A stretch of DNA of 64,000 bases, taken from positions 8,175,001-8,239,000 of the forward strand of contig NZ_CP088156.1 of assembly GCF_021088345.1 (NCBI RefSeq), written 5' to 3'. Positions 42,143 to 54,450 of the stretch are shown here, piece by piece. The DNA comes from Bradyrhizobium ontarionense (GTDB lineage Bacteria > Pseudomonadota > Alphaproteobacteria > Rhizobiales > Xanthobacteraceae). The stretch's first letter is position 1; each line of letters begins with the position of its first letter. Below the pieces are notes generated by a model that searched no databases, was not told the DNA's origin, and saw only the letters and a program-made list of their open reading frames with translations. A program made the translations under genes and the position numbers.

Positions 42143-42910
42143 ATGCGCATCGATATCTCGTTCCTTCCGGCGCTGGCGGCGGTGTTCATGCTGGTCTTCG
42201 CGCGTATCGGCGCGATGGTGATGCTGCTGCCGGGCCTCGGCGAGGTCAACATTCCCGTCCGCATCAAGCTCGCCACCGCGCTGCTGCTCACGATGATCGT
42301 GCTGCCGCTGCACCGTCAGGCCTATCAGGTCGACCTGCAGTCGCTGGCGCCGCTGCTGGTGATGATGATACACGAGATCGTGATCGGCATCGTGCTCGGC
42401 GCGACCGCGCGCGTGACGCTGTCGGCGCTGCAGGTCGCCGGCGCCGTGATCGCGCAGCAGATGGGGCTCGGCTTCGTCACGGCGGTCGATCCGACGCAAG
42501 GCCAGCAGGGCGTGCTGATCGGCAACTTCCTCACCATGCTCGGGGTGACCTTGCTGTTCTCGACCGACAGCCATCACCTCGTGATCGCGGCGCTCAGCGA
42601 CAGCTACAAGATCTTCGCGCCCGGCGAGCTGATTCCGAGCGGCGACGTCGCCTCGCTCGCAACCAAGGCCTTTGCCGCCGCCTTCAAGATCGGCCTGCAG
42701 CTCTCGGCGCCGTTCCTGGTGTTCGGGCTGGTCTTCAACATCGGGCTCGGCGTGCTGGCGCGGCTGATGCCGCAGATGCAGGTCTATTTCGTCGGAGCGC
42801 CGCTCTCCATCCTGATCGGCTTCCTGATCTTCGCGCTGGTGCTGACCGCGATGATGGGAACGTTCCTCGGCTATTTCGAAGGCGTCATTCACGACTTGAC
42901 GCCGCGGTGA
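42143..42910 (+). CDS. fliR: Flagellar export gate protein FliR
   Basis: 255 residues, six membrane segments. FMLVFARIGAMVMLLPGLGE, IPVRIKLATALLLTMIVLP, GAVIAQQMGLGFVTAVDPTQ and LFSTDSHHLVIAALSDSYKI are conserved FliR motifs. The start is ATG 42143, where homologues begin; the upstream open frame is arginine/proline repeat sequence. FlhB follows after 12 bp. Confidence 0.95.
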   Translation: MRIDISFLPALAAVFMLVFARIGAMVMLLPGLGEVNIPVRIKLATALLLTMIVLPLHRQAYQVDLQSLAPLLVMMIHEIVIGIVLGATARVTLSALQVAGAVIAQQMGLGFVTAVDPTQGQQGVLIGNFLTMLGVTLLFSTDSHHLVIAALSDSYKIFAPGELIPSGDVASLATKAFAAAFKIGLQLSAPFLVFGLVFNIGLGVLARLMPQMQVYFVGAPLSILIGFLIFALVLTAMMGTFLGYFEGVIHDLTPR

Positions 42911-42922
42911 GGGGCCCGACCG

Positions 42923-44002
42923 ATGGCCGATGAGGGCGATTCCGAAGACAAAACAGAAGACCCGACGCAAAAACGCCTCGACCAGGCGCTCGAGCGCGGC
43001 GACGTGGTCAAGAGCCAGGAGCTCAACACCTGGTTCGTGATTGCCGCCGCGACGCTGGTGATGTCGACCTTCTCGAGTTCGATCGGCACCGCGGTGCTGG
43101 TGCCGCTGCGTAATCTGATCGCCAATTCCTGGATGATCCATACCGACGGCGCGGGCCTGATGGCGCTGGCGCGCAGCCTGTCGTTCGTCGTGATCGCGGC
43201 GATCGGGGTTCCGATCCTGATGGTGATGCTGGCGGCGATCGCCGGCAACATGATGCAACACCGCCTGGTGTGGTCGGGGGAGCCGCTGAAGCCGAGCCTG
43301 AGCAAGATCTCGCCGCTGTCCGGCGCCAAGCGGCTGTTCGGCAAGCAGGCGGCGGTGAACTTCGCCAAGGGCATCTTCAAGCTCGTGCTGCTCGGCACGG
43401 TCATGGTCATGATCCTGTGGCCGGAGCGGTTGCGCCTCGAATCGCTGCTGCATCTCGAGGTCGGCGAGCTGCTCGGCGTCACCATGTCGCTGACCAAGCA
43501 TCTGATGGGCTCGGTGGTCGCGCTGCTCGCCCTGGTGGCGATCGGCGACTATCTGTTCCAGTACCGGCAATGGTACGAGCGCCAGAAGATGTCGGTGCAG
43601 GAGATGAAGGAGGAGTTCAAGCAGTCGGAAGGCGATCCGCACATCAAGGGACGCATCCGGCAGCTCCGCCAGCAGCGCATGAAGAAGCGCATGATGGCCG
43701 CGGTTCCCAAGGCGTCGGTGATCATCACCAACCCGACCCACTACTCGGTCGCGCTGTCTTATGAGCGCGGCATGGCGGCGCCGGTCTGCGTCGCCAAGGG
43801 CGTCGACAACATCGCCTTCAAGATCCGGGAGGTCGCCAAGGCTCATGACATCCCGATCGTCGAGAACGTGCCGCTGGCGCGCGCGCTGTATGCCACGGTC
43901 GAGATCGACGAGGAGATCCCGGTGGAACATTATCACGCGGTGGCGGAGATCATCGGCTACGTGATGGGCCTGCGGCGCAACCTTTCGGGCCGGCCGCAAT
44001 GA
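42923..44002 (+). CDS. flhB: Flagellar export switch protein FlhB
   Basis: 359 residues. N-terminal EDKTEDPTQKRLDQALERGD, four membrane helices, and a cytoplasmic domain with the autocleavage loop IITNPTHYSVALSY (cut between N and P). Switches export from hook to filament substrates when the hook is complete. Last structural gene of the flgB operon; cckA follows after about 150 bp. Confidence 0.97.
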   Translation: MADEGDSEDKTEDPTQKRLDQALERGDVVKSQELNTWFVIAAATLVMSTFSSSIGTAVLVPLRNLIANSWMIHTDGAGLMALARSLSFVVIAAIGVPILMVMLAAIAGNMMQHRLVWSGEPLKPSLSKISPLSGAKRLFGKQAAVNFAKGIFKLVLLGTVMVMILWPERLRLESLLHLEVGELLGVTMSLTKHLMGSVVALLALVAIGDYLFQYRQWYERQKMSVQEMKEEFKQSEGDPHIKGRIRQLRQQRMKKRMMAAVPKASVIITNPTHYSVALSYERGMAAPVCVAKGVDNIAFKIREVAKAHDIPIVENVPLARALYATVEIDEEIPVEHYHAVAEIIGYVMGLRRNLSGRPQ

Positions 44003-44157
44003 CGATCGATTCGCCCCACCCGAACTCTGCAATATACGGATAAATCATGGAATATCGGCTTGACGGGCTTGCGCTTGACCCGTCGATTCAGGCAGGTGGA
44101 AGTGGGGGCCGTGCAGATCGGCCAAGGCTCCCAACCGACAGGTCGCGTCCCCAAGCC

Positions 44158-46722
<2,565 letters not shown>

Positions 46723-46868
46723 GTTACCAGGGAGATTTGGCAATGTGGCGGAAATCAGTCGTTCCCGCGACCGAGCGCCGCAGCCGCGCGGCCTCGTGCC
46801 GCCTTCCTTTTTCCGCTGACGTGCCCATCTTACGGGCATCCCCATTCCGGGGATTTTGGGAAACGAAG

Positions 46869-47840
46869 ATGAGCTTCATGCAGCGCAAAGGCAGCCTCTT
46901 GAAGGCGATGGCCGTGATTCTGTCACTGGCGCTGCCGACGGTGCTCGCCGTTTCGGCGGCTGACGCCCGGATCGGCGGCGGCTCCAGCTCGGGCTCCCGC
47001 GGCACGCGGACCTTTTCCGCGCCGCCTTCGACCTCGACCGCGCCGGGATCGGCGTCTCCGTTCAATCGCACCATCACCCAGCCGGGTCAGCCTGGCGGCG
47101 GCTTCAACACGGCGGCGCCTGCGCGCGGCGGCTTGTTCGGCGGCCGCGCCGGCGGCCTGCTCGGCGGGCTCGCGGCCGGCTTCCTCGGCGCAGGCCTGTT
47201 CGGGATGCTGTTCGGCGGCGGCCTGTTCTCCGGGTTGGGCGGCTTCGCCTCGATCCTCGGCCTGATCCTGCAGATCGTGCTGGTCGTGTTCCTGGTGCGC
47301 ATGGCGATGGCCTGGTGGCAGCGCCGCAACCAGCCGGCCTATGCCGCAGGTCCGGCGCCGTCGCCCACCGACAGCCAGCAGAGCTTCCGCTCGGGCTTCG
47401 GTGGTCTTGGCGGCTTCGGCGGCAGCAACCCGCCGCCGCTGCAGATCCTGCCGGCCGACTATGAGGCGTTCGAGCGGCTGCTCGGCGAGATCCAGTCCGC
47501 CTGGTCGAACGAGGACGTTGGCCGCCTGCGGCTGTCGGCGACGCCGGAGATGGCCTCCTATTTCGAGCGCGATCTCGAGCAGAACCAGGGCCGTGGCGTG
47601 GTCAACAAGGTCTCCGGCGTCAAGCTGCTGCAGGGCGACCTCGCCGAATCCTGGCGCGAGGGCGGCGCCGACTACGCGACGGTGGCGATGCGCTTCACGC
47701 TGGCCGACAAGACCATCGAGCGCGCCTCGGGCCGCGTGGTCGAAGGCTCCGATCAGCCGCAGGAGGTCACCGAGATCTGGACCTTCCTGCGTCACCCCGG
47801 CGCCGACTGGCAGCTGTCGGCGATCCAGCAGGTCAGCTGA
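46869..47840 (+). CDS. Tim44-like domain membrane protein
   Basis: 323 residues. A signal/anchor helix (AMAVILSLALPTVLAVSAAD), a Ser/Thr/Pro/Gly-rich spacer, glycine-rich hydrophobic segments (GLLGGLAAGFLGAGLFGMLF, ILGLILQIVLVVFLVRMAMA), then a C-terminal Tim44-like domain (LPADYEAFERLLGEIQSAWS, VTEIWTFLRHPGADWQLSAI). Bacterial Tim44-domain proteins are common in alphaproteobacteria; their role is uncertain. ATG 46869 was chosen because the signal helix follows. A strong terminator lies downstream. Confidence 0.85.
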   Translation: MSFMQRKGSLLKAMAVILSLALPTVLAVSAADARIGGGSSSGSRGTRTFSAPPSTSTAPGSASPFNRTITQPGQPGGGFNTAAPARGGLFGGRAGGLLGGLAAGFLGAGLFGMLFGGGLFSGLGGFASILGLILQIVLVVFLVRMAMAWWQRRNQPAYAAGPAPSPTDSQQSFRSGFGGLGGFGGSNPPPLQILPADYEAFERLLGEIQSAWSNEDVGRLRLSATPEMASYFERDLEQNQGRGVVNKVSGVKLLQGDLAESWREGGADYATVAMRFTLADKTIERASGRVVEGSDQPQEVTEIWTFLRHPGADWQLSAIQQVS

Positions 47841-47862
47841 GCCGACTTTGAGACGATCATCA

Positions 47863-47897
47863 GGCGCCGCGGCACCGTCCGCGGCGCCTTTGCTTTG
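47863..47897 (+). terminator. Terminator of the Tim44-like gene
   Basis: Stem GGCGCCGCGG (47863-47872), loop caccgt, CCGCGGCGCC (47879-47888), then tttgcttt. 22 bp past the stop. Confidence 0.82.
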
Positions 47898-48003
47898 CGC
47901 TTCCCGGCCGGCGCGGAATAATCTCGGACGTGACGGGTTGCCCAATTTGAACGACATCGCACCCAAGCGATGCGCAAAAGCGATATCCACGCGGGAGGAC
48001 GAC

Positions 48004-48687
48004 ATGACATCGATCCGGACCATCACGATCAGGAGTGCGCTGCTCGCCGCCATCTGCGGCGCGTCCGGCCTGGTGCCGCAAGCCGCCGCCCAGGGCGGTG
48101 ACATGAGCTTCTTCCTGACCAGCACGGGCGTCGGCAGCGGCGGCAATCTCGGCGGCCTCGCGGGTGCCGACAAGCACTGCCAGACCCTGGCGCAGGCGGC
48201 CGGAGCCGGCGCCAGGACGTGGCGCGCCTATCTCTCCACCCAGGCCGCCGACGGCCAGCCGGCGGTCAATGCCCGCGACCGCATCGGCAAGGGGCCGTGG
48301 CAGAACGCCAAGGGCGTCGTCATCGCCAAGGACGTCGCCGAGCTGCACGGCGCCAACAATCTCACCAAGCAGACGGTGCTGAGCGAGAAGGGCGAGGTCA
48401 TCAACGGCCGCGGCGACACGCCCAACCGTCACGACGTGCTGACCGGATCGCAGCCCGACGGCACCGCGTTCGCGACCAGCGAGGATCGCACCTGCCGCAA
48501 CTGGACCAGCGCGACGCAGGGCGCGGCCATGGTCGGCCATTCCGACCGGATGGGCCTGCGCGACGACGACGCGTCGAAATCGTGGAACAATTCGCATCCC
48601 TCGCGCGGCCCCGATGGCGGCTGCTCGCAGGCTGATCTCAAGAGCACCGGCGGCGACGGGCTGCTATACTGCTTCGCAGCGAACTAA
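48004..48687 (+). CDS. Exported lectin-like protein
   Basis: 227 residues with a signal peptide ending PQAAAQ near residue 30. The mature part has paired cysteines (ADKHCQTLAQAAGAGARTWR, DRTCRNWTS, GGCSQADLKSTGGDGLLYCF) and WRAYLST, a pattern seen in bacterial proteins annotated as lectins with a C-type-lectin/endostatin-like fold. Ligand unknown. ATG 48004 follows gggaggac. Located after the Tim44 gene terminator, so separately transcribed. Confidence 0.75.
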   Translation: MTSIRTITIRSALLAAICGASGLVPQAAAQGGDMSFFLTSTGVGSGGNLGGLAGADKHCQTLAQAAGAGARTWRAYLSTQAADGQPAVNARDRIGKGPWQNAKGVVIAKDVAELHGANNLTKQTVLSEKGEVINGRGDTPNRHDVLTGSQPDGTAFATSEDRTCRNWTSATQGAAMVGHSDRMGLRDDDASKSWNNSHPSRGPDGGCSQADLKSTGGDGLLYCFAAN

Positions 48688-48742
48688 CTCCGCGTCCTTT
48701 CCGTCGCATCAGCGTGTGGGCGCATCAGATCGAGGATGGCCC

Positions 48743-49447
48743 ATGCGTTACGAGCTGTATTACTGGCCCATGATCCAGGGCCGCGGCGAATATGTGCGGC
48801 TCGCGCTGGAGGAGGCCAAGGCCGCCTATCGCGACGTCGCCCGTGAGGACGGCATCGGTGCGATGACGACGATGATGGGGGCGGAAAGCGATACGCCGCC
48901 GTTCGCGCCGCCCTTCCTCAAGGCGGGCCGCCGCGTCATCGGGCAGGCCGCCAACATCCTGTTGTTCCTGGGTCACCGCCATGGGCTGGCGCCCAAGACC
49001 GAGGCGGGCCAATCGTGGCTGCACCAGCTGCAGCTCACGGTGACCGACTTCGTCGTAGAGATCCACGACACCCACCATCCGCTCGGGCCCACGCTGTACT
49101 ACGAGGACCAGCGCGTGCCGGCAAAGAAGCGCACCGCCGAGTTCTGGAGCGAGCGGGTGCCGAAGTTCCTCGGCTATTTCGAGCAGATCCTTCAGCGCAG
49201 CGGCGGCGCCTACGTCACCGGGCGCCGGCTCACCTATGTCGACCTGTCGCTGTTCCAGATCGTCGACGGGCTGCGCTACGCCTTCCCGAAGCGGATGAAA
49301 GCGTTCGAGCGCAGCATTCCCGGCCTGGTCGCCCTGCATGACCGCGTGGCCATCAGGCCGAACATATCAGCCTATCTCGACAGCGAGCGCCGCATTCCCT
49401 TCAACGAGGACGGCATTTTCCGCCGCTACAAGGCGCTGGACGACTGA
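48743..49447 (+). CDS. Glutathione S-transferase family protein
   Basis: 234 residues. Thioredoxin-like N-terminal domain (YELYYWPMIQGRGEYVRLAL, EEAKAAYRDV) with the Tyr near residue 6-7 usually contacting glutathione, then an all-helical C-terminal domain with GGAYVTGRRLTYVDLSLFQI, whose YVDLSLFQ matches the conserved hydrophobic/Asp capping box. GQAANILLFLGHRHG is the linker. Substrate not predictable. ATG 48743; cgagga upstream. Confidence 0.9.
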   Translation: MRYELYYWPMIQGRGEYVRLALEEAKAAYRDVAREDGIGAMTTMMGAESDTPPFAPPFLKAGRRVIGQAANILLFLGHRHGLAPKTEAGQSWLHQLQLTVTDFVVEIHDTHHPLGPTLYYEDQRVPAKKRTAEFWSERVPKFLGYFEQILQRSGGAYVTGRRLTYVDLSLFQIVDGLRYAFPKRMKAFERSIPGLVALHDRVAIRPNISAYLDSERRIPFNEDGIFRRYKALDD

Positions 49448-49683
49448 GTCTCATCCCACGTCGACGCGGGCGGGCTGATCTCAACTCGTGAACCTGGAAC
49501 GCGGGCTCGCGCCTCGCGCGTCGGTGCGCTTGCTCGCATTGTCCGAAGGGCGCGGCGAGCACCGGGCAGGCCGCGAGACGAGCGTTCAGACTGAATGAGT
49601 GAGAGGGCCTCGGAGATCAACTCACACGTCCAGCGGCGGACGCTTGATGCGCCGCCGCCACACGAAGTCGGCGCGTGGGACGA

Positions 49684-49905
49684 TCAGGCGAGAATGTCGA
49701 CGCGCGTGCCCTGTCCGGGCGGCAGCGGCGGACGTGAAGCCTGGTTCTCCGCAGCGGCTTCGTCGCCGGTCTTGTTGGACTTGAGGTCCTGCGTCTGGGT
49801 CTGTTGCGCTTGTTGGGTCTGCTGCTTGTTCGTCTCGGTCGAGACCTGCGGCTGCGGCGGAGGGGCCGGAGGCGATGATGACGACGAAACGCTCGAAACG
49901 GACAT
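49684..49905 (-). CDS. Small Ser/Pro/Gln-rich hypothetical protein
   Basis: 73 residues of low complexity: SVSSVSSSSSPPAPPPQPQ, then a Gln/Thr run (KQQTQQAQQTQTQ) and a charged tail. The ribosome site is good (gaggagcagg, 49907-49919 on minus). There is no hydrophobic segment. Low complexity makes homology hard to judge and it may not be a functional gene. Nearest neighbour upstream on minus is at 50213. Confidence 0.45.
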   Translation of the reverse strand: MSVSSVSSSSSPPAPPPQPQVSTETNKQQTQQAQQTQTQDLKSNKTGDEAAAENQASRPPLPPGQGTRVDILA

Positions 49906-50212
49906 GGTCCTGCTCCTCGCTTGGTGTTGCGATCAGCGTGGCCATGGCCAACGAATGTTTCGTCAACCCGATCGGTTGAATTGTCTGCAACTGCTGGTGG
50001 CGCCGCGAATAGTGAACGGGTGGCTGATCCCCGTGCGGAAAGTCCGGTGCCGCCGGTCTGAAATCCCCGTCACGCTTGCCGCCGCAGCATGTCAGCGATG
50101 TCAGACCGCAACCGGCGCTGGATTCAAGAATTTGCTAGTTCCCTCGAATTTCCCGATTGAGCGCGAATGCGTTGCGGCGTCGGTGCGCGAATCTCGGAAG
50201 GAAGGTACTGGC
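49906..50212. other. Intergenic region without recognised features
   Basis: About 307 bp between two minus-strand genes. I see no open frame with a ribosome site, no CtrA or sigma-54 motif and no strong hairpin. It must hold the promoter of the 49684-49905 gene if that gene is real. Confidence 0.4.
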
Positions 50213-50692
50213 CTACTGATCCTTGCTGCGCGTGATCGTGACCGACGACTCGGTCTTGGTCCGGACGCAGCGCATGTCGAGCCGGCGGTAGCGGCTGGTG
50301 ACGTCGTCGCCGCGAAACAACCCAAGCCGACGGTAACAGCGTGTGACGCCGCGCTGCATGTCGTCCTTCGGCAAGGTGAACACGATTGCGGCCGCGCCGG
50401 CCATCAGGTCGATGAAGGCCGGCGGCGGCTTGCGGTCGGACTTTCCGAACAGCTGGTTGCTGAAGTTCTTGGATGGGCAGCCGAGCGTGATCTCGTGCGC
50501 CTTGGGATGGGCGAGATAGACCGTGCCGGCAGCCGTCTGGCCGATCCGGATGCCGTCGATGCCGTTCTTCAATTCCTTGGCGAGGTCGTCGCAACGATCG
50601 GCCCGCGCGGCCTGCGGCAGCAGCACCGTGCTCAGCGCAACGAGGAAAGCAAAGACCGCCGTGTAGTGAAATGAGCAATGATATGAATGCAT
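50213..50692 (-). CDS. Exported hypothetical protein
   Basis: 159 residues from ATG 50692 (166 from ATG 50713). Signal peptide AVFAFLVALSTVLLPQAARA ends before DRCDDLAKELKNGIDGIRIG. Four cysteines remain in the mature part (RCDD, GCPS, RCYR, RCVR), consistent with periplasmic disulfides. The KPPPAFIDLMAGAAAIVF segment is the most hydrophobic part. I do not recognise the family. Divergent or neighbouring genes give no clue. Confidence 0.7.
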   Translation of the reverse strand: MHSYHCSFHYTAVFAFLVALSTVLLPQAARADRCDDLAKELKNGIDGIRIGQTAAGTVYLAHPKAHEITLGCPSKNFSNQLFGKSDRKPPPAFIDLMAGAAAIVFTLPKDDMQRGVTRCYRRLGLFRGDDVTSRYRRLDMRCVRTKTESSVTITRSKDQ

Positions 50693-50835
50693 TCCAAATA
50701 CCCCCGGCGCCATTGAAGCCTGCGCGCGGAGGTCATGCAAGCGCGATGCGCCGCGGCCGCAAAAAATCGTCGGCGGGTGTGACCGCGTGTTGACGGACCG
50801 CGGTCATGGGCCGGCGGCCGCGGCGCGATTTTCGA

Positions 50836-51153
50836 TCAGAACCAGCAGCGGCCCGGATGCGCAAGCGATACTCCGGCGGCGCGGCGCTCGCAGTCGTTGC
50901 CGTAGGTCTGGAAGTTGCAGCCGCAGACCGGCATGTAGATGCGAGGGCAGAGCGTCGGCTTCCGGCGGCAGACTCCCATCATGTCGAACCGGCCACACTG
51001 GCCGGCCGGGAACTCACAGTAGAGGCCGGCATTGCAGGCGATGCCGGCAAAGCCGCCGCACGCACGACCTGGACCGACCGCGCCGGCGCTACCCGGGAGC
51101 AGGGTCGTCAGGCCAAGGGCAAATGTGATCGCAACGAACAGACCTTTTTTCAT
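50836..51153 (-). CDS. Exported Kazal-type serine protease inhibitor domain protein
   Basis: 105 residues. Signal peptide (GLFVAITFALGLTTLLPGSA GA) is followed by two cysteine-rich parts. The first is GRACGGFAGIACNAGLYCEF, an insulin-growth-factor-binding-like cysteine cluster. The second is YMPVCGCNFQTYGNDCERRA then HPGRC, the Kazal pattern (C-x-C-x6-Y-x3-C). ATG 51153 has ggagg 5 nt upstream. Secreted Kazal domains inhibit serine proteases; the target in this bacterium is unknown. Confidence 0.85.
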   Translation of the reverse strand: MKKGLFVAITFALGLTTLLPGSAGAVGPGRACGGFAGIACNAGLYCEFPAGQCGRFDMMGVCRRKPTLCPRIYMPVCGCNFQTYGNDCERRAAGVSLAHPGRCWF

Positions 51154-51261
51154 GACGCCTCCAAGGAGAAAACGGATGGATCAACAATCCTGGGTTTTCT
51201 CTGGTGCCGTCCTGGTTCAATTCGTCGTGCCATTTGGTCATGACTGCTGGGGATCGCGGTA

Positions 51262-51939
51262 TCACGCCGAAGCGACCTTGCGGGCCGTTTCGATCAGCAC
51301 CTGGAAGGTCTCGTCGGGCGCGTGGTGGACCAGGTCGTGGCCGCAGGCGATGGTGTGCACGGTCCATGCGGAATCCGTACGCAGCCGCTCATATTGCGCA
51401 GTGAAGGGCGTCGCGCTCCAGCCGGTGGCATAGAGGAAGACGCGCGGCAGCGCCGCCGCTGGACGCGTGAGACGAAGCCGCTGCACGAAGGTGCCGAGCG
51501 GATGTGGCCGGCAGCGCGGATCGACCCCGTCGCGCGGCATCACGGTCAGTCCGTCATGGCCGGCCTGCGCGATCGCCAGCCGACGATAGTCGTCGCCGGC
51601 GAGATCCCACCAGGCCTGACCGTGCTCCGGCGCGAACGCATCGAGATAGATCAGGGCGGCGAGCCGCTCGGGCGCGCGGTCGGCGACCCCCGACGCCACC
51701 ATGCCGCCATAGCTGTGCGCGCACAGAATGACCTCGGAGAGGTCTTCGACCGACAACAGCTCCAGCACGTCGGCGATATGCGTTTCCAGATTGATCGGGG
51801 CCGCCGGAGCCGGCGTGTCGTCCAGCCCGCTCAACGTGACCGCGTAAGCCGCATGCCCGGCCTGCCGTAGGCGCTCAGCAAGCGGCGCATACCACCAGCC
51901 GCCGCGCCAGCCGCCAGGAATGAGGACGAAAGTGGCCAT
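51262..51939 (-). CDS. Alpha/beta hydrolase (esterase-like)
   Basis: 225 residues. FVLIPGGWRGGWWYAPLAER at the start, LCAHSYGGMVASGVADRAPE with the nucleophile Ser, and IACGHDLVHHAPDE with the catalytic His. It resembles salicylate-esterase / hydroxynitrile-lyase-type hydrolases (PGG-W-W motif), of which bacterial copies are mostly uncharacterised. Divergent from the toxin-antitoxin pair at 52064. Confidence 0.87.
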   Translation of the reverse strand: MATFVLIPGGWRGGWWYAPLAERLRQAGHAAYAVTLSGLDDTPAPAAPINLETHIADVLELLSVEDLSEVILCAHSYGGMVASGVADRAPERLAALIYLDAFAPEHGQAWWDLAGDDYRRLAIAQAGHDGLTVMPRDGVDPRCRPHPLGTFVQRLRLTRPAAALPRVFLYATGWSATPFTAQYERLRTDSAWTVHTIACGHDLVHHAPDETFQVLIETARKVASA

Positions 51940-52063
51940 ATGATGCTCCCTGATGCCGCGTCGGGCATGTCTCGATCAGCTCCCGGCTTGCACCGTACCA
52001 GGGCTGTCAAGAGCCGAAGGAGGAGGCCTTCTGCTGCGCTCTTCGCAATGCTATATTGGGGGC

Positions 52064-52285
52064 ATGACCAAGTTGCTCGAGCAGGCTTTACGAGAGGTCC
52101 AGCAGTTGTCGGCCGACGATCAGAACGCCGCGGCCGGAGCGCTCCTCGACTATGTCAGGCATATGCGTGATGTCGAGTTGACCGATGCGCAGCTTGAGGA
52201 GATTCGCCGCCGGAGGGCGAATCCAGATCGAAAGATTGTTTCCCATGCCGAGGCGCGGGAGCGCATCGGCCGTCTGGGCTCCTGA
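52064..52285 (+). CDS. Antitoxin of a ParE/RelE-type pair
   Basis: 73 residues: EQALREVQQLSADDQNAAAG is a common N-terminal helix of short antitoxins (addiction-module Phd/CopG-like helper type), and LEEIRRRRANPDRKIVSHAE is the toxin-wrapping C-terminus. ATG 52064 chosen for the start of family-like sequence; earlier frame is non-coding. The toxin gene starts 6 bp after the stop. Confidence 0.82.
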   Translation: MTKLLEQALREVQQLSADDQNAAAGALLDYVRHMRDVELTDAQLEEIRRRRANPDRKIVSHAEARERIGRLGS

Positions 52286-52291
52286 CCGCGA

Positions 52292-52591
52292 ATGAAGCTG
52301 GTTTTCGATGATCAGGCCGTTGCCGATATCGAGAACATTTACAGCTGGATTTCACAGGACAGTCCCTCGGCAGCGAAGGCCGTGGTTGATCGGCTCTTCA
52401 GTAGCATTGAATTATTGATCCCTTTTCCACGGATCGGCCATGCCGGCCGCGAACCTGGGACGTTTGAATGGGTTGTACCGCGACTTCCCTATATCGTGAT
52501 CTATGAACTGGATCAGACGGCCGAGCAGGTCGTGATTACGGCCGTATTTCATAGCGCGCAGGCCCGCGATGGTGAGCCCGGCGGTCCATGA
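52292..52591 (+). CDS. ParE/RelE-family toxin
   Basis: 99 residues. VFDDQAVADIENIYSWISQD, VVDRLFSSIELLIPFPRIGH and EWVVPRLPYIVIYELDQTAE with the C-terminal ITAVFHSAQAR match the ParE branch (R-x-PYVVFY-like strand, then I..V.H..R). ParE-type toxins act on gyrase, RelE types on ribosomal mRNA; sequence alone favours ParE. Co-encoded with the antitoxin; flanked by chromosomal housekeeping genes. Confidence 0.9.
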   Translation: MKLVFDDQAVADIENIYSWISQDSPSAAKAVVDRLFSSIELLIPFPRIGHAGREPGTFEWVVPRLPYIVIYELDQTAEQVVITAVFHSAQARDGEPGGP

Positions 52592-52755
52592 TTTTGGCCG
52601 GCCGACGATGCGGATTTGCAACGATACTATTGGGTCGCGAGCGGCCAAGTCGACCAGCATACGAACCTTCCTTTTCCCTCAAAAGGGCTTAGAACGGCTC
52701 TATCGCCGGGGCCTCGGACAGGCATTTCCCGGCCTTTCAACCCCACGAGCTTCCC

Positions 52756-54411
52756 ATGAATGCGCCCACCGCTTTCCCCGACCAGTCCAAGCCCGTTCCG
52801 CCCTACAAGCATACGCCGCTGTTTCCGCTGGGTCCGGACACCACGCCCTACAAGAAGATCACGGACGAGGGCGTGCGGGTCGAGAAGGTGTTGGGCCGCG
52901 ACATGCTGGTGGTGTCGCGCGAGGCGCTGCGGATGCTGTCGGAAGCCGCCTTCGGCGAGATCAATCACTTCCTGCGTCCGGGCCATCTGAAGCAGCTGCG
53001 CAGCATCCTGGAGGATCCCGAGGCCAGCCCGAACGACAAGTTCGTCGCGCTCGATTTCCTGAAGAACGCCAACATCGCCGCCGGCGGCGTGCTGCCGATG
53101 TGCCAGGATACGGGCACCGCGATCATCATGGGCAAGAAGGGCTGCAACGTCATCACCGATGGCGACGACGAGGCGGCGCTGTCGGAAGGCGCGCGCGACG
53201 CCTATCTGCGCCGCAACCTGCGCTATTCGCAGGTCGCGCCGCTGTCGATGTACGAGGAGAAGAACACCGCCAACAACATGCCGGCGCAGACCGAGATCTA
53301 TGCCGAGGGTGAGGACGCCTACAAGTTCATGTTCATGGCCAAGGGCGGCGGCTCGGCCAACAAGAGTTTTCTGTTCCAGGCGACGCCCTCCGTCCTGACC
53401 AAGGACCGGCTGCTCGCCTTCCTGAAGGAGAAGGTCCTCACCCTCGGCACCGCCGCGTGCCCGCCCTATCACCTCGCGATCGTGATCGGCGGCACCTCGG
53501 CTGAATTGTGCATGAAGACGGTGAAGCTGGCGTCTGCGCGCTATCTCGACGCGCTGCCGACCCAAGGCTCCGCTGATGGCAACGCCTTCCGCGATCTGGA
53601 GATGGAGCAGGAAATCCTCAAGATGACGCAGTCGCTCGGCGTCGGCGCGCAGTTCGGCGGCAAGTATTTCTGCCACGACGTGCGCGTCATCCGCATGCCG
53701 CGCCACGGTGCGAGCTTGCCGATCGGGCTCGGCGTATCCTGCTCGGCCGACCGCCAGGTGCTCGGCAAGATCACCAAGGACGGCGTCTATCTCGAGGAGC
53801 TCGAGCATCATCCGGCGCAGTATCTGCCGGAGGTCGAGCAGGCGCTCGATGGCGAGGTCGTGAAGATCGACCTCAACCAGCCGATGAAGGACATCCTCGC
53901 CACCTTGTCGAAGAACCCGATCAAGACGCGGCTGTCGCTCACGGGCACCATGATCGTGGCGCGCGACTCCGCGCATGCCAAGCTGCGCGAGCGCCTGGAA
54001 CGCGGCGAGCCGCTGCCGGACTACTTCAAGAACCATCCGGTCTACTACGCAGGCCCCGCCAAGACACCGGAAGGCTACGCCTCCGGCGCGTTCGGTCCGA
54101 CCACCGCGGGCCGCATGGATTCTTTCGTCGACCAGTTCCAGGCCGCCGGCGGCTCGATGGTGATGGTCGCCAAGGGCAACCGGGCGCCTGCCGTGCGCGA
54201 GGCCTGCAAGAAGTATGGCGGTTTCTATCTCGGCTCGGTCGGCGGCGCCGCCGCGAACCTCGCCGAGCACTGCATCAAGAAGGTCGAGGTGCTCGAATAT
54301 CCCGAGCTCGGCATGGAAGCCATCTGGCGCATCGAGGTCGTCGACTTCCCGGCCTTCATCATCATCGACGACAAGGGCAACGACTTCTTCAAGGAGCTCA
54401 ACCTGGGCTGA
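52756..54411 (+). CDS. fumA: Class I fumarate hydratase (4Fe-4S)
   Basis: 551 residues, the usual length of one-chain class I fumarases. Iron-sulfur ligands: [36 protein letters not shown] and [14 protein letters not shown] supply the three Cys. The C-terminal domain has [40 protein letters not shown] and [13 protein letters not shown]. Catalyses fumarate to malate in the citric acid cycle in the cytoplasm; oxygen-sensitive compared with class II. ATG 52756. A MaoC gene follows by 21-39 bp. Confidence 0.95.
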   Translation: MNAPTAFPDQSKPVPPYKHTPLFPLGPDTTPYKKITDEGVRVEKVLGRDMLVVSREALRMLSEAAFGEINHFLRPGHLKQLRSILEDPEASPNDKFVALDFLKNANIAAGGVLPMCQDTGTAIIMGKKGCNVITDGDDEAALSEGARDAYLRRNLRYSQVAPLSMYEEKNTANNMPAQTEIYAEGEDAYKFMFMAKGGGSANKSFLFQATPSVLTKDRLLAFLKEKVLTLGTAACPPYHLAIVIGGTSAELCMKTVKLASARYLDALPTQGSADGNAFRDLEMEQEILKMTQSLGVGAQFGGKYFCHDVRVIRMPRHGASLPIGLGVSCSADRQVLGKITKDGVYLEELEHHPAQYLPEVEQALDGEVVKIDLNQPMKDILATLSKNPIKTRLSLTGTMIVARDSAHAKLRERLERGEPLPDYFKNHPVYYAGPAKTPEGYASGAFGPTTAGRMDSFVDQFQAAGGSMVMVAKGNRAPAVREACKKYGGFYLGSVGGAAANLAEHCIKKVEVLEYPELGMEAIWRIEVVDFPAFIIIDDKGNDFFKELNLG

Positions 54412-54450
54412 GGTCCTCGTCGTAGCGGCCCAGTGCGATTCGAGGATGTG

